A stretch of 64,000 bases of DNA from Streptomyces sp. AC555_RSS877 (GCF_019049245.1 NZ_JAGMUK010000053.1:1-64000); one strand, 5' to 3'; counted from the stretch's first letter, positions 11,290 through 19,770 are shown. The notes: generated by a model from the letters alone, not told the origin. Numbers and translations: made by a program.

Positions 11290-12405
11290 GTGAAGGTCGG
11301 CATCCCCCGCGAGGTCAAGAACAACGAGTTCCGGGTGGCCATCACCCCCGCCGGTGTGCACGAACTGGTGCGCCACGGCCACCAGGTCGTCGTCGAGCGG
11401 GGTGCCGGTGCCGGTTCCTCGATCACGGACGACGAGTACGTCGCCGCCGGCGGCCGGATCCTTCCGACCGCCGACGAGGTGTGGGCCACCGCCGACCTGC
11501 TTCTCAAGGTCAAGGAGCCCATCGCCGAGGAGTACCACCGCCTCCGCAAGGACCAGACGCTCTTCACCTACCTGCACCTGGCCGCCTCCAAGGAGTGCAC
11601 GGACGCCCTCATCGAGTCCGGCACCACCGCGATCGCATACGAGACGGTCGAGCTGCCCAGCCGCGCGCTCCCGCTGCTCGCTCCCATGTCCGAGGTCGCG
11701 GGCCGCCTCGCCCCGCAGGTCGGCGCCTATCACCTCATGGCCGCGAACGGCGGCCGCGGTGTGCTGCCCGGCGGTGTCCCCGGCGTGCTGGCCGGCCGGG
11801 CCGTCGTCATCGGCGGCGGCGTCTCGGGCTGGAACGCCGCGCAGATCGCCATCGGCATGGGCTTCCACGTGACCCTGCTCGACAAGGACATCAACAAGCT
11901 CAAGGAAGCCGACAAGGTCTTCGGTACGAAGATCCAGACCGTCGTCTCCAACGCCTTCGAGCTCGAGAAGGCCTGCCTGGAGGCCGACCTCGTCATCGGC
12001 GCCGTGCTCATCCCGGGCGCCAAGGCGCCGAAGCTGGTCACCAACGAGCTCGTGTCGCGCATGAAGCCGGGAAGTGTCCTTGTCGACATCGCGATCGACC
12101 AGGGCGGCTGCTTCGAGGACTCCCGCCCGACCACTCACGCCGAGCCGACCTTCCCGGTCCACAACTCGGTCTTCTACTGCGTCGCCAACATGCCCGGCGC
12201 GGTGCCCAACACCTCCACCTACGCGCTCACCAACGCGACGCTGCCGTACATCGTCGAACTCGCCGACCACGGCTGGGCGGAGGCCCTGCGCCGCGATCCC
12301 GCGCTGGCCAAGGGGCTCAACGCCCATGACGGCAGGGTCGTTTACCGCGAGGTCGCCGAAGCGCACGGCCTGGAGCACGTGGAGCTGGAGACGCTGCTCG
12401 GCTGA
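11290..12405 (+). CDS. ald: L-alanine dehydrogenase
   Basis: The enzyme reversibly converts L-alanine and NAD to pyruvate, ammonia and NADH, linking alanine use to central carbon and nitrogen metabolism. The length of 371 residues is exactly the family norm when the GTG at 11290 is used. AAGGA at 11274-11278 is well spaced for it, and GTG 11281 is too close. The N-terminus KVGIPREVKNNEFRVA carries substrate-binding Arg and Lys residues. HLAASKECT includes the catalytic-loop region, and GGGVSGWNAAQIAIGMG is the NAD Rossmann loop. SVLVDIAIDQGGCFEDSRPTT is conserved in the family. A strong terminator follows at 12494-12531. Confidence 0.96.
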   Translation: MKVGIPREVKNNEFRVAITPAGVHELVRHGHQVVVERGAGAGSSITDDEYVAAGGRILPTADEVWATADLLLKVKEPIAEEYHRLRKDQTLFTYLHLAASKECTDALIESGTTAIAYETVELPSRALPLLAPMSEVAGRLAPQVGAYHLMAANGGRGVLPGGVPGVLAGRAVVIGGGVSGWNAAQIAIGMGFHVTLLDKDINKLKEADKVFGTKIQTVVSNAFELEKACLEADLVIGAVLIPGAKAPKLVTNELVSRMKPGSVLVDIAIDQGGCFEDSRPTTHAEPTFPVHNSVFYCVANMPGAVPNTSTYALTNATLPYIVELADHGWAEALRRDPALAKGLNAHDGRVVYREVAEAHGLEHVELETLLG

Positions 12406-12789
12406 GCGGACACCCGCCGCGAAGCCGCAGGTCGCGTCGCCAAGTCAGCATTCGCCAAAAGGCGATACGTCAACACGGTCGTCAACACCGCGTACCCGGC
12501 CGGACCTTGCCCGACAAAGGTCCGGCCGGGTGTGTGTATGGTCACTTTGCGGCTCTCGGTCAACTCGCCTCGAACGTAACCCTTGAACCGATTCGTACAC
12601 CGGTGAAACCTACCGTGCGACGGCCGTACGCCCTTGACAGAGGGATGTTTCATTGCCGACACATCCTGCCGGGTCCGGCGGATTGTGTTGCTGCGGACGC
12701 CCGACACGCCATAGAGTCGCCAACCGTCGGCATGGTGCCACGCTGACCTGTCTAGAAATTTCCTGGTCACCAAGGAGGTAAGACGACTT
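12406..12789. other. Intergenic region between ald and parA-like gene
   Basis: This 384-base spacer holds the ald terminator (12494-12531) and the control region of the next operon. A promoter-like pair, TTGCTG and TAGAGT 18 bases apart, lies at about 12690-12719, followed by an untranslated leader that ends in the AGGAGG ribosome site at 12774-12779. No RNA gene was recognised. Confidence 0.45.
12494..12531 (+). terminator. Terminator after ald
   Basis: A perfect 15-base stem (12494-12508 with 12517-12531, ACCCGGCCGGACCTT and its complement) encloses an 8-base loop. The flank is GTGTGT rather than a T-run, as is usual in high-GC actinobacteria. It lies 89 bases after the ald stop. Confidence 0.8.
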
Positions 12790-13968
12790 GTGAATGAGTC
12801 GACATTTTCTCCCGGGGGTGGTCAACCAGGAATGCCTGCACGGGCCGAGGGCCCCGCGGGGTTCGAGGCTGTCGGCTCCGTCGCGGTGCGCACCTTCGCA
12901 GCCCACAGGAGTCACCGGACCTCAGGGGTGACTCAGCCAGCACACCAGAGCATGGATGGCCATCACGTGAACGCCATGGCCGGCGACGGAAGTGGCGCGC
13001 CCCACAACCACTTCGCCGACTACGACGAACTGCCCGACGGGCACTTCTACGATCCCGACGCCGAATACGAGCCCGACCCCGAGTACGCGGCCACGCTCGC
13101 GCCCGACGCTGCCCGCCAGCGCCGTGAGCGCATCGGCCCGACCGGCCGTCCGCTGCCGTACTTCCCGATCCCGGGTCCGCTGACCGATCACGGGCCCGCG
13201 ACGATCATCGCGATGTGCAACCAGAAGGGCGGCGTCGGCAAGACGACGTCCACCATCAACCTGGGTGCCGCCCTCGCGGAGTACGGCCGTCGTGTGCTGC
13301 TCGTGGACTTCGACCCGCAGGGCGCGCTGTCGGTGGGTCTCGGTGTCAACCCGATGGAGCTCGACCTCACGGTCTACAACCTGCTCATGGAGCGGGGCAT
13401 GGCGGCCGACGAGGTGCTCCTGAAGACAGCGGTCCCCAACATGGACCTGCTGCCCAGCAACATCGACCTGTCCGCCGCCGAGGTCCAGCTGGTCTCCGAG
13501 GTGGCGCGCGAGTCGACGCTGCAACGCGCCCTGAAGCCGCTCATGGCCGACTACGACTACATCGTGATCGACTGCCAGCCCTCGCTCGGCCTGCTCACGG
13601 TGAACGCCCTGACGGCCGCGCACAAGGTGATCGTGCCCCTGGAGTGCGAGTTCTTCGCCCTCCGCGGTGTCGCGCTGCTGACGGAGACCATCGAGAAGGT
13701 CCAGGAGCGGCTCAACCCGGAGCTGGAGCTCGACGGGATCCTCGCCACGATGTACGACTCCCGCACGGTGCACAGCCGTGAGGTGCTCGCGCGCGTGGTC
13801 GAGGCGTTCGACGACCACGTCTACCACACGGTCATCGGGCGCACGGTCCGCTTCCCGGAGACCACGGTCGCCGGCGAGCCGATCACCACGTACGCCTCCA
13901 ACTCCGTGGGTGCCGCCGCCTATCGCCAGCTCGCCAGGGAGGTGCTCGCCCGGTGTCACGCCGAGTGA
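12790..13968 (+). CDS. ParA-like ATPase (chromosome partition/Soj family)
   Basis: The 392-residue protein has a long acidic, Pro/Tyr/Asp-rich N-terminal extension (about residues 1-135), then a standard ParA ATPase. It has the deviant Walker A KGGVGKTT at 146-153, LLVDFDPQG as Walker A', and YIVIDCQPSLG as Walker B. ParA ATPases bind DNA non-specifically when ATP-bound and position cargo; the activator is usually a ParB or small DNA-binding partner. The next gene overlaps it by 16 bases and ends in a ribbon-helix-helix-like segment, so it is the likely partner (inference). scpA and scpB follow, which suggests a role in chromosome organisation. The GTG start has a perfect AGGAGG 10 bases upstream. 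This is not the oriC parAB locus: no parB, gidB or jag gene is nearby. Confidence 0.93.
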   Translation: MNESTFSPGGGQPGMPARAEGPAGFEAVGSVAVRTFAAHRSHRTSGVTQPAHQSMDGHHVNAMAGDGSGAPHNHFADYDELPDGHFYDPDAEYEPDPEYAATLAPDAARQRRERIGPTGRPLPYFPIPGPLTDHGPATIIAMCNQKGGVGKTTSTINLGAALAEYGRRVLLVDFDPQGALSVGLGVNPMELDLTVYNLLMERGMAADEVLLKTAVPNMDLLPSNIDLSAAEVQLVSEVARESTLQRALKPLMADYDYIVIDCQPSLGLLTVNALTAAHKVIVPLECEFFALRGVALLTETIEKVQERLNPELELDGILATMYDSRTVHSREVLARVVEAFDDHVYHTVIGRTVRFPETTVAGEPITTYASNSVGAAAYRQLAREVLARCHAE

Positions 13969-14537
13969 GTCTGCCGGGGGCCGACGAACTGTTCCGTACG
14001 ACAGGGGGAATGGCGCTCCAGGCGTCCACTCCCCGGCGAGGGGCCAACGGCGAGGCCCGGGTGCCGGGTCCCGCGGGGGAGTCCGACGGGGCCGCGGGGG
14101 CATCGCCTCCGTCCTCGTCCGAGGACGCACCGCAGTCGGTGCCCGCCCAGGGCGGTGACGGCGACGGCGCGGAGCACGTGGCGACCGGCGCGGAGCCGGC
14201 CGAGACCGGCGAGTCCCGCAGCCGGGGCGCGGACCGCTCCGGACGTCGTCAGGACGAGCAGGAAGGTTCTGCCTCGGGCGCCGCGCCGCGCGGCAAGCGC
14301 GGACGGGCGGCCTCGCGCCGGCCCAGCGGGCGTGAGCGGCACGACGAGAAGATCACGGTGTACGTGTCCGCCGAGGAGCTCATGGATCTGGAGCACGCCC
14401 GCCTGGTGCTCCGCGGCGAGCACGGGCTGGCGGTGGACCGCGGGCGGATCGTCCGCGAGGCCGTTGCCGTCGTGCTGGCCGATCTGGAGTCCCGCGGGGA
14501 CGCGAGCATCCTCGTACGACGGCTGCGCGGGCGGTAG
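13953..14537 (+). CDS. Small ParA-linked protein with ribbon-helix-helix-like C-terminus
   Basis: The 194-residue product has a disordered, low-complexity first 125 residues rich in Gly, Ala, Ser, Glu and Arg, then a compact C-terminal segment. In that segment EKITVYVSAEELMDLEHA reads as a short beta strand and first helix, and RGRIVREAVAVVLADLE as the second helix. This is the strand-helix-helix signature of MetJ/Arc-type DNA-binding proteins such as ParG. The GTG at 13953 overlaps the parA-like stop and has GGGAGG 10 bases upstream, so the two are probably translationally coupled. A partner or centromere-binding role is inference. The 18-base gap to scpA suggests a single operon. Confidence 0.72.
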   Translation: MSRRVSLPGADELFRTTGGMALQASTPRRGANGEARVPGPAGESDGAAGASPPSSSEDAPQSVPAQGGDGDGAEHVATGAEPAETGESRSRGADRSGRRQDEQEGSASGAAPRGKRGRAASRRPSGRERHDEKITVYVSAEELMDLEHARLVLRGEHGLAVDRGRIVREAVAVVLADLESRGDASILVRRLRGR

Positions 14538-14555
14538 CGGTAGCCTGCGGGGGCC

Positions 14556-15611
14556 ATGACCTCGAACGACGTGCCCCCCGTCTCCGGCGCCGCCGCCGGC
14601 CGTCGGCGTGCGCTGGGGAAGGGGCCGGGGGCAGGCCGAGCGCCCGTTGGGGCCCCGGCTCCGGAGACACCTCCTGTCACGGAGCCTCCTGTTCCTCCTG
14701 TGGGGAGTCCTGCTCCCGTCGCAGAGGATCCTGCTCCCGTCGTGGAGGCTCCCGCGCCCGCGGAGCCTCCTGTCCCCCCGGACGCCGAGGAACCCTCCGA
14801 CGGCGTCTTCAAGGTCCGTCTCTCCAACTTCGAGGGGCCCTTCGACCTGCTCCTCCAGCTGATCTCCCGGCACAAGCTGGACGTCACCGAGGTCGCCCTG
14901 TCCAAGGTGACCGACGAGTTCATGGCCCACATCAGGGCGATGGGCCCGGACTGGGACCTGGACCAGACGACCGAGTTCCTGGTCGTCGCGGCCACGCTGC
15001 TGGATTTGAAGGCGGCGCGGCTGCTGCCCGCCGCCGAGGTGGAGGACGAGGCCGACCTGGCGCTGCTGGAGGCCCGGGACCTGCTCTTCGCACGGCTCCT
15101 GCAGTACCGCGCGTACAAGCAGATCGCCGACATCTTCAGCGGACGCCTCGACGAGGAGGCCCGCCGCTACCCCCGTACCGTGGGACTCGAACCGCACCAC
15201 GCCGAGCTGCTGCCCGAGGTGGTCATCAGCATCGGCGCCGAGGGGTTCGCGAGGCTCGCCGTCAAGGCGATGCAGCCCAGGCCCAAGCCGCAGGTGTACG
15301 TCGACCACATCCACGCGCCGCTGGTGAGTGTCCAGGAGCAGGCCCAGATCGTCGTCGCGCGGCTCAGGGAACTGGGGGAGGCGAGCTTCCGGACGCTGGT
15401 CGAGGACATCGACGACACCCTGACCGTCGTGGCGCGGTTCCTGGCCCTGCTGGAGCTGTACCGGGAGAAGGCCGTGGCCCTGGACCAGGAGACCGCTCTC
15501 GGGGAGCTGCTCGTGCGCTGGACCGGTGGGGACGGGGACGCCCAGCCCGTAGTCACCGACGAGTTCGACCGGCCGCCCGAGGAGCCCAAGGAGGAGGAGA
15601 AGAAGCCGTGA
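14556..15611 (+). CDS. scpA: Segregation and condensation protein A
   Basis: ScpA is the kleisin subunit that bridges the heads of the SMC ATPase dimer and, with ScpB, forms bacterial condensin. The 351-residue protein begins with a Pro/Ala-rich tail of about 80 residues, which is longer than in most bacteria. The kleisin N-domain follows (FKVRLSNFEGPFDLLLQLI), then DLKAARLLP and a C-terminal winged helix (LGELLVRWTGGD region). It lies 18 bases after the preceding gene and overlaps scpB by 4 bases. A TAGCCT hexamer about 10 bases before the ATG could serve as an internal promoter. Confidence 0.96.
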   Translation: MTSNDVPPVSGAAAGRRRALGKGPGAGRAPVGAPAPETPPVTEPPVPPVGSPAPVAEDPAPVVEAPAPAEPPVPPDAEEPSDGVFKVRLSNFEGPFDLLLQLISRHKLDVTEVALSKVTDEFMAHIRAMGPDWDLDQTTEFLVVAATLLDLKAARLLPAAEVEDEADLALLEARDLLFARLLQYRAYKQIADIFSGRLDEEARRYPRTVGLEPHHAELLPEVVISIGAEGFARLAVKAMQPRPKPQVYVDHIHAPLVSVQEQAQIVVARLRELGEASFRTLVEDIDDTLTVVARFLALLELYREKAVALDQETALGELLVRWTGGDGDAQPVVTDEFDRPPEEPKEEEKKP

Positions 15612-16282
15612 GCGAGGAGAACACCGGCGTTCCGGCCGGGCCGCGGGCCGTCGCCGGCCTCGACCTCAAGCCGGCCCTGGAGGCCGTCCTCATGGTCGTG
15701 GACGAGCCGGCGACCGAGGAGCACCTGGCGAAGATCCTCCAGCGGCCCAGACGGCAGATCGGGGACGCGCTGCGGGAGCTGGCCGACGAGTACACCGTGC
15801 AGGGCCGCGGCTTCGAGCTGCGGCTGATCGCCGGCGGCTGGCGTTTCTACAGCCGTCCCGAATACGCGGCGGCCGTCGAGGGCTTCGTCCTGGACGGCCA
15901 GCAGGCCCGGCTCACCCAGGCCGCCCTGGAGACCCTGGCGGTGGTCGCCTACCGTCAGCCGGTCAGCCGCAGCAGGGTCTCGGCGGTCCGCGGAGTCAAC
16001 TGTGACGGCGTGATGCGCACCCTCCTCCAGCGCGGTCTGGTCGAGGAGGCGGGCACGGAACCCGAAACAGGTGCGATCCTTTACACGACGACGAACTATT
16101 TCCTGGAGCGGATGGGCCTGCGCGGTCTGGACGAGCTCCCGGAGCTCGCGCCCTTCCTCCCGGAGGCGGAGGCGATCGAGGCCGAGACCCAGGAAGCCGT
16201 ACCGTCGTTCGATCCGGATGCTCCGGAGCCGGACGACGGTCCCAGGACGAACATGCCGAACACGACAACGACGGAACTTTGA
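15608..16282 (+). CDS. scpB: Segregation and condensation protein B
   Basis: ScpB is the KITE-type winged-helix partner of ScpA in the SMC-ScpAB complex. The 224-residue protein has two winged-helix domains. The first runs LKPALEAVLMVVDEPATEEHLAKIL; the second contains TQAALETLAVVAYRQPVSRS and VRGVNCDGVMRTLLQRGLVEE, the most conserved family block, followed by LYTTTNYFLERMGL. The GTG start overlaps the scpA stop (GTGA), indicating translational coupling. An acidic tail of about 40 residues ends the protein. The smc gene itself is not in the window. Confidence 0.96.
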   Translation: MSEENTGVPAGPRAVAGLDLKPALEAVLMVVDEPATEEHLAKILQRPRRQIGDALRELADEYTVQGRGFELRLIAGGWRFYSRPEYAAAVEGFVLDGQQARLTQAALETLAVVAYRQPVSRSRVSAVRGVNCDGVMRTLLQRGLVEEAGTEPETGAILYTTTNYFLERMGLRGLDELPELAPFLPEAEAIEAETQEAVPSFDPDAPEPDDGPRTNMPNTTTTEL

Positions 16283-17418
16283 TGCGAAGCAGTGGCAGCG
16301 GTAGCGGCAAGAGCGGCGGGCGCGGTAACCCCCGCGGGGCCGGCAACAACAGGGGCCAGAAGCAGGGCCCGGGCAAGGCTCAGGGGCAGGGCAGGGGCCA
16401 GGGTGGTCAGGCCAAGGGCCAGAGCCAGGGCCAGGGTCAGGGCCGTCCCAGCAAGCCCCGCCCCGAGGAGCGCCGCTACGACGTGGGCCCCAGCGCGTCT
16501 CATGAGGGCCCGAAGGCGGGGCGCGGCGGCGCGGCCCGCGGCGGTGCCAAGGGAGGACCGAAGAGGCCCCAGCAGCGCGGGCGGTCGGTCCCGGCGACCT
16601 CGCGCGAGTACGAGACGCGGGCCGAGGAGCGCAACCGGGACCGGTACGCGGACAAGAAGGACGTCAAGCTGCCCAAGACCTTCCCGGGCGCCGAGCAGGA
16701 GGGCGAGCGGCTGCAGAAGGTCCTCGCGCGCGCGGGCTACGGCTCCCGGCGTGCCTGCGAGGAGCTGATCGAGCAGGCGCGGGTCGAGGTCAACGGCGAG
16801 ATCGTCCTGGAGCAGGGCAAGCGGGTCGATCCGGAGCACGACGAGGTCAAGGTCGACGGCCTGACGGTCGCGACCCAGTCGTACCAGTTCTTCTCGCTGA
16901 ACAAGCCGGCCGGTGTCGTCTCGACGATGGAGGACACCGAGGGCCGGCAGTGTCTCGGCGACTACGTCACCAACCGCGAGACGCGGCTCTTCCACGTCGG
17001 GCGGCTCGACACCGAGACCGAGGGCGTCATCCTGCTCACCAACCACGGCGAACTGGCGCACCGGCTGACCCACCCCAAGTACGGCGTGAAGAAGGTCTAC
17101 CTCGCGCACATCGTGGGCCCGATCCCGCGCGACCTGGGCAAGCAGCTCAAGAACGGCATCCAGCTGGAGGACGGGTACGCGAAGGCGGACCACTTCCGGG
17201 TCGTCGAGCAGACCGGCAAGAACTACCTCGTCGAGGTCACCCTCCACGAGGGCCGCAAGCACATCGTCCGCCGCATGCTGGCCGAGGCCGGCTTCCCGGT
17301 CGACAAGCTGGTCCGCGTGGCCTTCGGCCCCATCACCCTGGGCGACCAGAAGTCGGGCTGGCTGCGGCGGCTGTCGAACACCGAGGTCGGCATGCTGATG
17401 AAGGAAGTCGACCTGTAG
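16282..17418 (+). CDS. rluB: Pseudouridine synthase, RluB/RsuA family
   Basis: The enzyme makes a pseudouridine in large-subunit rRNA (RluB acts on 23S U2605 in E. coli). The catalytic domain carries GRLDTETEG near residue 240 with the catalytic Asp. An S4 RNA-binding domain (LQKVLARAGYGSRRACEELI) precedes it. The first 130 residues are an unusual basic, Gly/Gln/Lys/Arg-rich low-complexity tail with many GQGQG-type repeats; standard RluB lacks it. The ATG overlaps the scpB stop (TGATG), so translation is coupled. scpA-scpB-rluB is a widely conserved gene order. The specific target uridine is assumed from family membership. Confidence 0.93.
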   Translation: MRSSGSGSGKSGGRGNPRGAGNNRGQKQGPGKAQGQGRGQGGQAKGQSQGQGQGRPSKPRPEERRYDVGPSASHEGPKAGRGGAARGGAKGGPKRPQQRGRSVPATSREYETRAEERNRDRYADKKDVKLPKTFPGAEQEGERLQKVLARAGYGSRRACEELIEQARVEVNGEIVLEQGKRVDPEHDEVKVDGLTVATQSYQFFSLNKPAGVVSTMEDTEGRQCLGDYVTNRETRLFHVGRLDTETEGVILLTNHGELAHRLTHPKYGVKKVYLAHIVGPIPRDLGKQLKNGIQLEDGYAKADHFRVVEQTGKNYLVEVTLHEGRKHIVRRMLAEAGFPVDKLVRVAFGPITLGDQKSGWLRRLSNTEVGMLMKEVDL

Positions 17419-17450
17419 TCCGCCCCTCCACGCGCGTGTGCGGCCGGTTC

Positions 17451-17482
17451 CGGATCGTTCTCGGGGCCGGCCGATCCGTTTT
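17451..17482 (+). terminator. Probable terminator after rluB
   Basis: A 7-base stem (CGGATCG at 17451-17457, complement at 17472-17478) encloses a 14-base, GGCCGG-containing loop and is followed directly by TTTT. It lies 33 bases after the rluB stop and would close the parA-scpAB-rluB operon. Confidence 0.6.
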
Positions 17483-17552
17483 CGCCCTCCTGCGGGTCTG
17501 TACCGGTGTCGCTGTCGCCCCCCGGGGGTTGTGGAGACCCACCCGCCTCTTT

Positions 17553-17569
17553 ATAGTCGTATTGACTAT
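17553..17569. promoter_or_regulatory. Palindromic operator candidate for NrtR-type regulator
   Basis: ATAGTC and GACTAT form a perfect 6-base inverted repeat separated by GTATT, in a locally AT-rich stretch 18 bases before the start of the NUDIX-regulator gene. NrtR regulators of other bacteria bind palindromes of about this size upstream of NAD-metabolism genes, often including their own. Autoregulation of the regulator-glycohydrolase operon is inferred. Confidence 0.6.
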
Positions 17570-17586
17570 TAAGAAGGTGGGTGCGA

Positions 17587-18318
17587 GTGAGCGGCGGCAA
17601 GGAGGTCTACGACAAGTACGCCCACGAGCCCTTCGCCGTCACCGTCGACCTCGCCGTACTCACCCTTCGCGCGGGCTCGTTGCACGTGCTGCTCGTCGAG
17701 CGCGGGCAGGAGCCGTACGCCGGGCACTGGGCGTTGCCCGGCGGGTTCGTGCAGCCGGACGAGTCTGCGGAAACGGCCGCTCGGCGGGAACTCGCCGAGG
17801 AGACCGGCCTCACGGATGTGTCCGGGCTGCACCTGGAGCAGCTGCGGACCTACAGCGAGCCCGACCGGGACCCCCGGATGCGGGTCGTGTCGGTCGCCTT
17901 CGCCGCGCTGCTGCCCGACCCTCCCGAACCGCACGGCGGCAGTGACGCGGCGCAGGCCGGCTGGGTGCCGTACGCCTCCGTCCGGCCGCTCGCCTTCGAC
18001 CACGACCGGATCCTGGCCGACGCCCATGAACGCGTCGGCGCCAAGCTGGAGTACAGCTGCCTCGCCACCGCCTTCTGCCCGCCCGAGTTCACGCTCGGCG
18101 AGCTGCAGCAGGTCTACGAGGCCGTGTGGGGCACCGCGCTCGACCGGCCCAACTTCCGGCGCAAGGTGCTCGCCACGCCCGGGTTCGTCGAAGCGGTACC
18201 CGGTGCCGCCCGGCTGACCGGCGGCCGTGGCAAACCGGCCGCACTGTACCGGGCGGGTCCGGCCACCGCCCTGCAACCGCCTCTCCTCCGACCGTCCCGG
18301 GAAGGACGTCCCGCATGA
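17587..18318 (+). CDS. NrtR-type NUDIX transcriptional regulator
   Basis: The 243-residue protein couples a NUDIX domain to a C-terminal winged helix. The NUDIX region (VLLVERGQEPYAGHWALPGGFV, then ARRELAEETGL) retains much of the box. NrtR regulators often use it to sense ADP-ribose rather than hydrolyse it. The C-terminal part (EFTLGELQQVYEAVWG and NFRRKVLATPGFVEAV) is the winged helix typical of NrtR. A palindrome at 17553-17569 lies directly upstream. The downstream gene, overlapping by 4 bases, is an ADP-ribosylglycohydrolase, a known NrtR-linked function. GTG 17587 is preferred for its AAGGTGG spacing; GTG 17581 is an alternative. Confidence 0.82.
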   Translation: MSGGKEVYDKYAHEPFAVTVDLAVLTLRAGSLHVLLVERGQEPYAGHWALPGGFVQPDESAETAARRELAEETGLTDVSGLHLEQLRTYSEPDRDPRMRVVSVAFAALLPDPPEPHGGSDAAQAGWVPYASVRPLAFDHDRILADAHERVGAKLEYSCLATAFCPPEFTLGELQQVYEAVWGTALDRPNFRRKVLATPGFVEAVPGAARLTGGRGKPAALYRAGPATALQPPLLRPSREGRPA

Positions 18319-19331
18319 CCACGACCCTCACCAAGCGCGCCGCCACGGGCTCGCTCATCGGGCTCGCCCTCGGTGACGCGCTCGGATATCCGACGGAGTT
18401 CCAAGGCGTGGCGTCGATCATCGACAGGTTCGGGCCCTGGCGGGACATGTCGCTGCCGACACCCGCTCTCGTCACCGACGACACGCAGATGACGCTGGCG
18501 CTGGGCAAGGGGCTGCGGGCGGCGACGGACCGGGGAGTGCTGGGGCCCGACATGGCCGAGCCGGTGCGGCGGGAGTTCATCGCCTGGAACCGCTCCCCGG
18601 AGAACAACCGTGCCCCGGGCAACACCTGCCTGCGTGCCTGCGCCCTTCTCGAGCGTCCGGACCTGCCCTGGCAGGACGCCAGCCAGATCGGCTCCAAGGG
18701 CTGCGGCGCCAACATGCGGGTCGCGCCCGTCGGGCTGCTCCCGGGGCTGAGCGACGAACAGCGCGCGGGTGCCGCCCAGTTGCAGTCCGCCCTCACGCAC
18801 GGGCATCCGACGGCCCTCGCCGCCTCCGACCTCACCGCGCACGCGGTACGGCTGCTCGCGCACGGGGCCGAGCCGGGGGAACTGGTCGGACTGCTGCGGT
18901 CGTACGCCGAGGACAACCGGAGCCGATACCACGAGCGCTGGCTCGGCGACCTGTGGACGCGCAGCCAGGACCCCGGCCCCGGGCACTTCATCGCCCGGGG
19001 GTGGGACGAGTGCCTGGCGATCCTGGACCGCCTCCAGGAGGCCCTGCGCACCCCCTCGCCCGAGACCGACCCGTGCCTGGCCACCGGTGAGGGGTGGATC
19101 GCCGAAGAGGCCATGGCGACCGGGCTGTTGAGCTTCCTGCTCTTCGCCGACGAGCCGGTGACGGCCCTGCGCCGGGCCGCCTGCACGGCCGGCGACTCGG
19201 ACTCGATCGCGTGCCTGGCGGGCGCCTTCGCCGGCGCGTACCTGGGTGCGGAAGCCTGGCCGACCGAGTGGGCGGACCGGATCGAGTACCAGAGCGAGCT
19301 GGTGACCTTCGGGGCGCTCTGGGACGCCTGA
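18315..19331 (+). CDS. ADP-ribosylglycohydrolase (DraG/ARH family)
   Basis: Family members remove ADP-ribose from proteins or small molecules using a binuclear Mg centre. The 338-residue protein shows the conserved blocks: GSLIGLALGDALGYPTEF at the N-terminus, TDDTQMTLALG (metal-binding Thr-Asp-Asp), GCGANMRVAPVGLL in the middle, and GDSDSIACLAGAFAGAYLG near the end with the second metal-binding Asp pair. The ATG overlaps the stop of the upstream NUDIX regulator (ATGA), so the two are co-translated and probably control free ADP-ribose together. It converges with the Rieske gene 25 bases away. Confidence in the family is high; the substrate is unknown. Confidence 0.92.
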   Translation: MTTTLTKRAATGSLIGLALGDALGYPTEFQGVASIIDRFGPWRDMSLPTPALVTDDTQMTLALGKGLRAATDRGVLGPDMAEPVRREFIAWNRSPENNRAPGNTCLRACALLERPDLPWQDASQIGSKGCGANMRVAPVGLLPGLSDEQRAGAAQLQSALTHGHPTALAASDLTAHAVRLLAHGAEPGELVGLLRSYAEDNRSRYHERWLGDLWTRSQDPGPGHFIARGWDECLAILDRLQEALRTPSPETDPCLATGEGWIAEEAMATGLLSFLLFADEPVTALRRAACTAGDSDSIACLAGAFAGAYLGAEAWPTEWADRIEYQSELVTFGALWDA

Positions 19332-19356
19332 CCGGGCCGGGGGCGGGAAGCGGTGG

Positions 19357-19770
19357 TCAGGCCAGGGTGATCGAGTCCCCGGACACCTTGATCTGCTTCG
19401 CGGGCAACGGCTTGGTTGCCGGCGGGTTCTGCACCGCGCCGTCCGTGATGCTGAACTTGCTGCCGTGGCAGGAGCAGTTGATGGTGCCGTCGGAGACGTC
19501 GGCCACCGGGCACTGCTGGTGAGTGCAGATATTCGAGAAGGCCTTGAACTCGCCCTCCTTCGGCTGCGTGACGACGATCTTCTCCTCCGCGAAGATCTTG
19601 CCGCCGCCGACCGGGATCTCGCTCGCCTTCGCCAGTTCCTGCCCGGCGGAGGCGTCGACGGACGAGGAGGACGAACCGGAGTCCTCGTCGCCGTACTCGC
19701 TGCATCCGACGGTGAGTGCCGCCGCCCCCGTCGCGAGGAGAACCGTGCGCCGCGTCGGGCCTTGAGTCAT
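19357..19770 (-). CDS. Rieske (2Fe-2S) lipoprotein with Tat-type signal
   Basis: The 137-residue protein carries a twin-arginine signal (RRTVLLATGAAALTVGC) whose Cys23 could be lipidated. A Ser/Asp-rich linker follows, then a Rieske domain. The cluster ligands are visible: Cys82 and His84 in CTHQQC, and Cys99 and His102 in CSCHGS. Cys87 and Cys101 are placed for the stabilising disulfide. It should sit on the outer face of the membrane and transfer electrons. Its start overlaps the stop of the upstream membrane gene (ATGA), suggesting the two form a small redox pair. It is not part of a qcrABC operon here. Confidence 0.92.
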   Translation of the reverse strand: MTQGPTRRTVLLATGAAALTVGCSEYGDEDSGSSSSSVDASAGQELAKASEIPVGGGKIFAEEKIVVTQPKEGEFKAFSNICTHQQCPVADVSDGTINCSCHGSKFSITDGAVQNPPATKPLPAKQIKVSGDSITLA

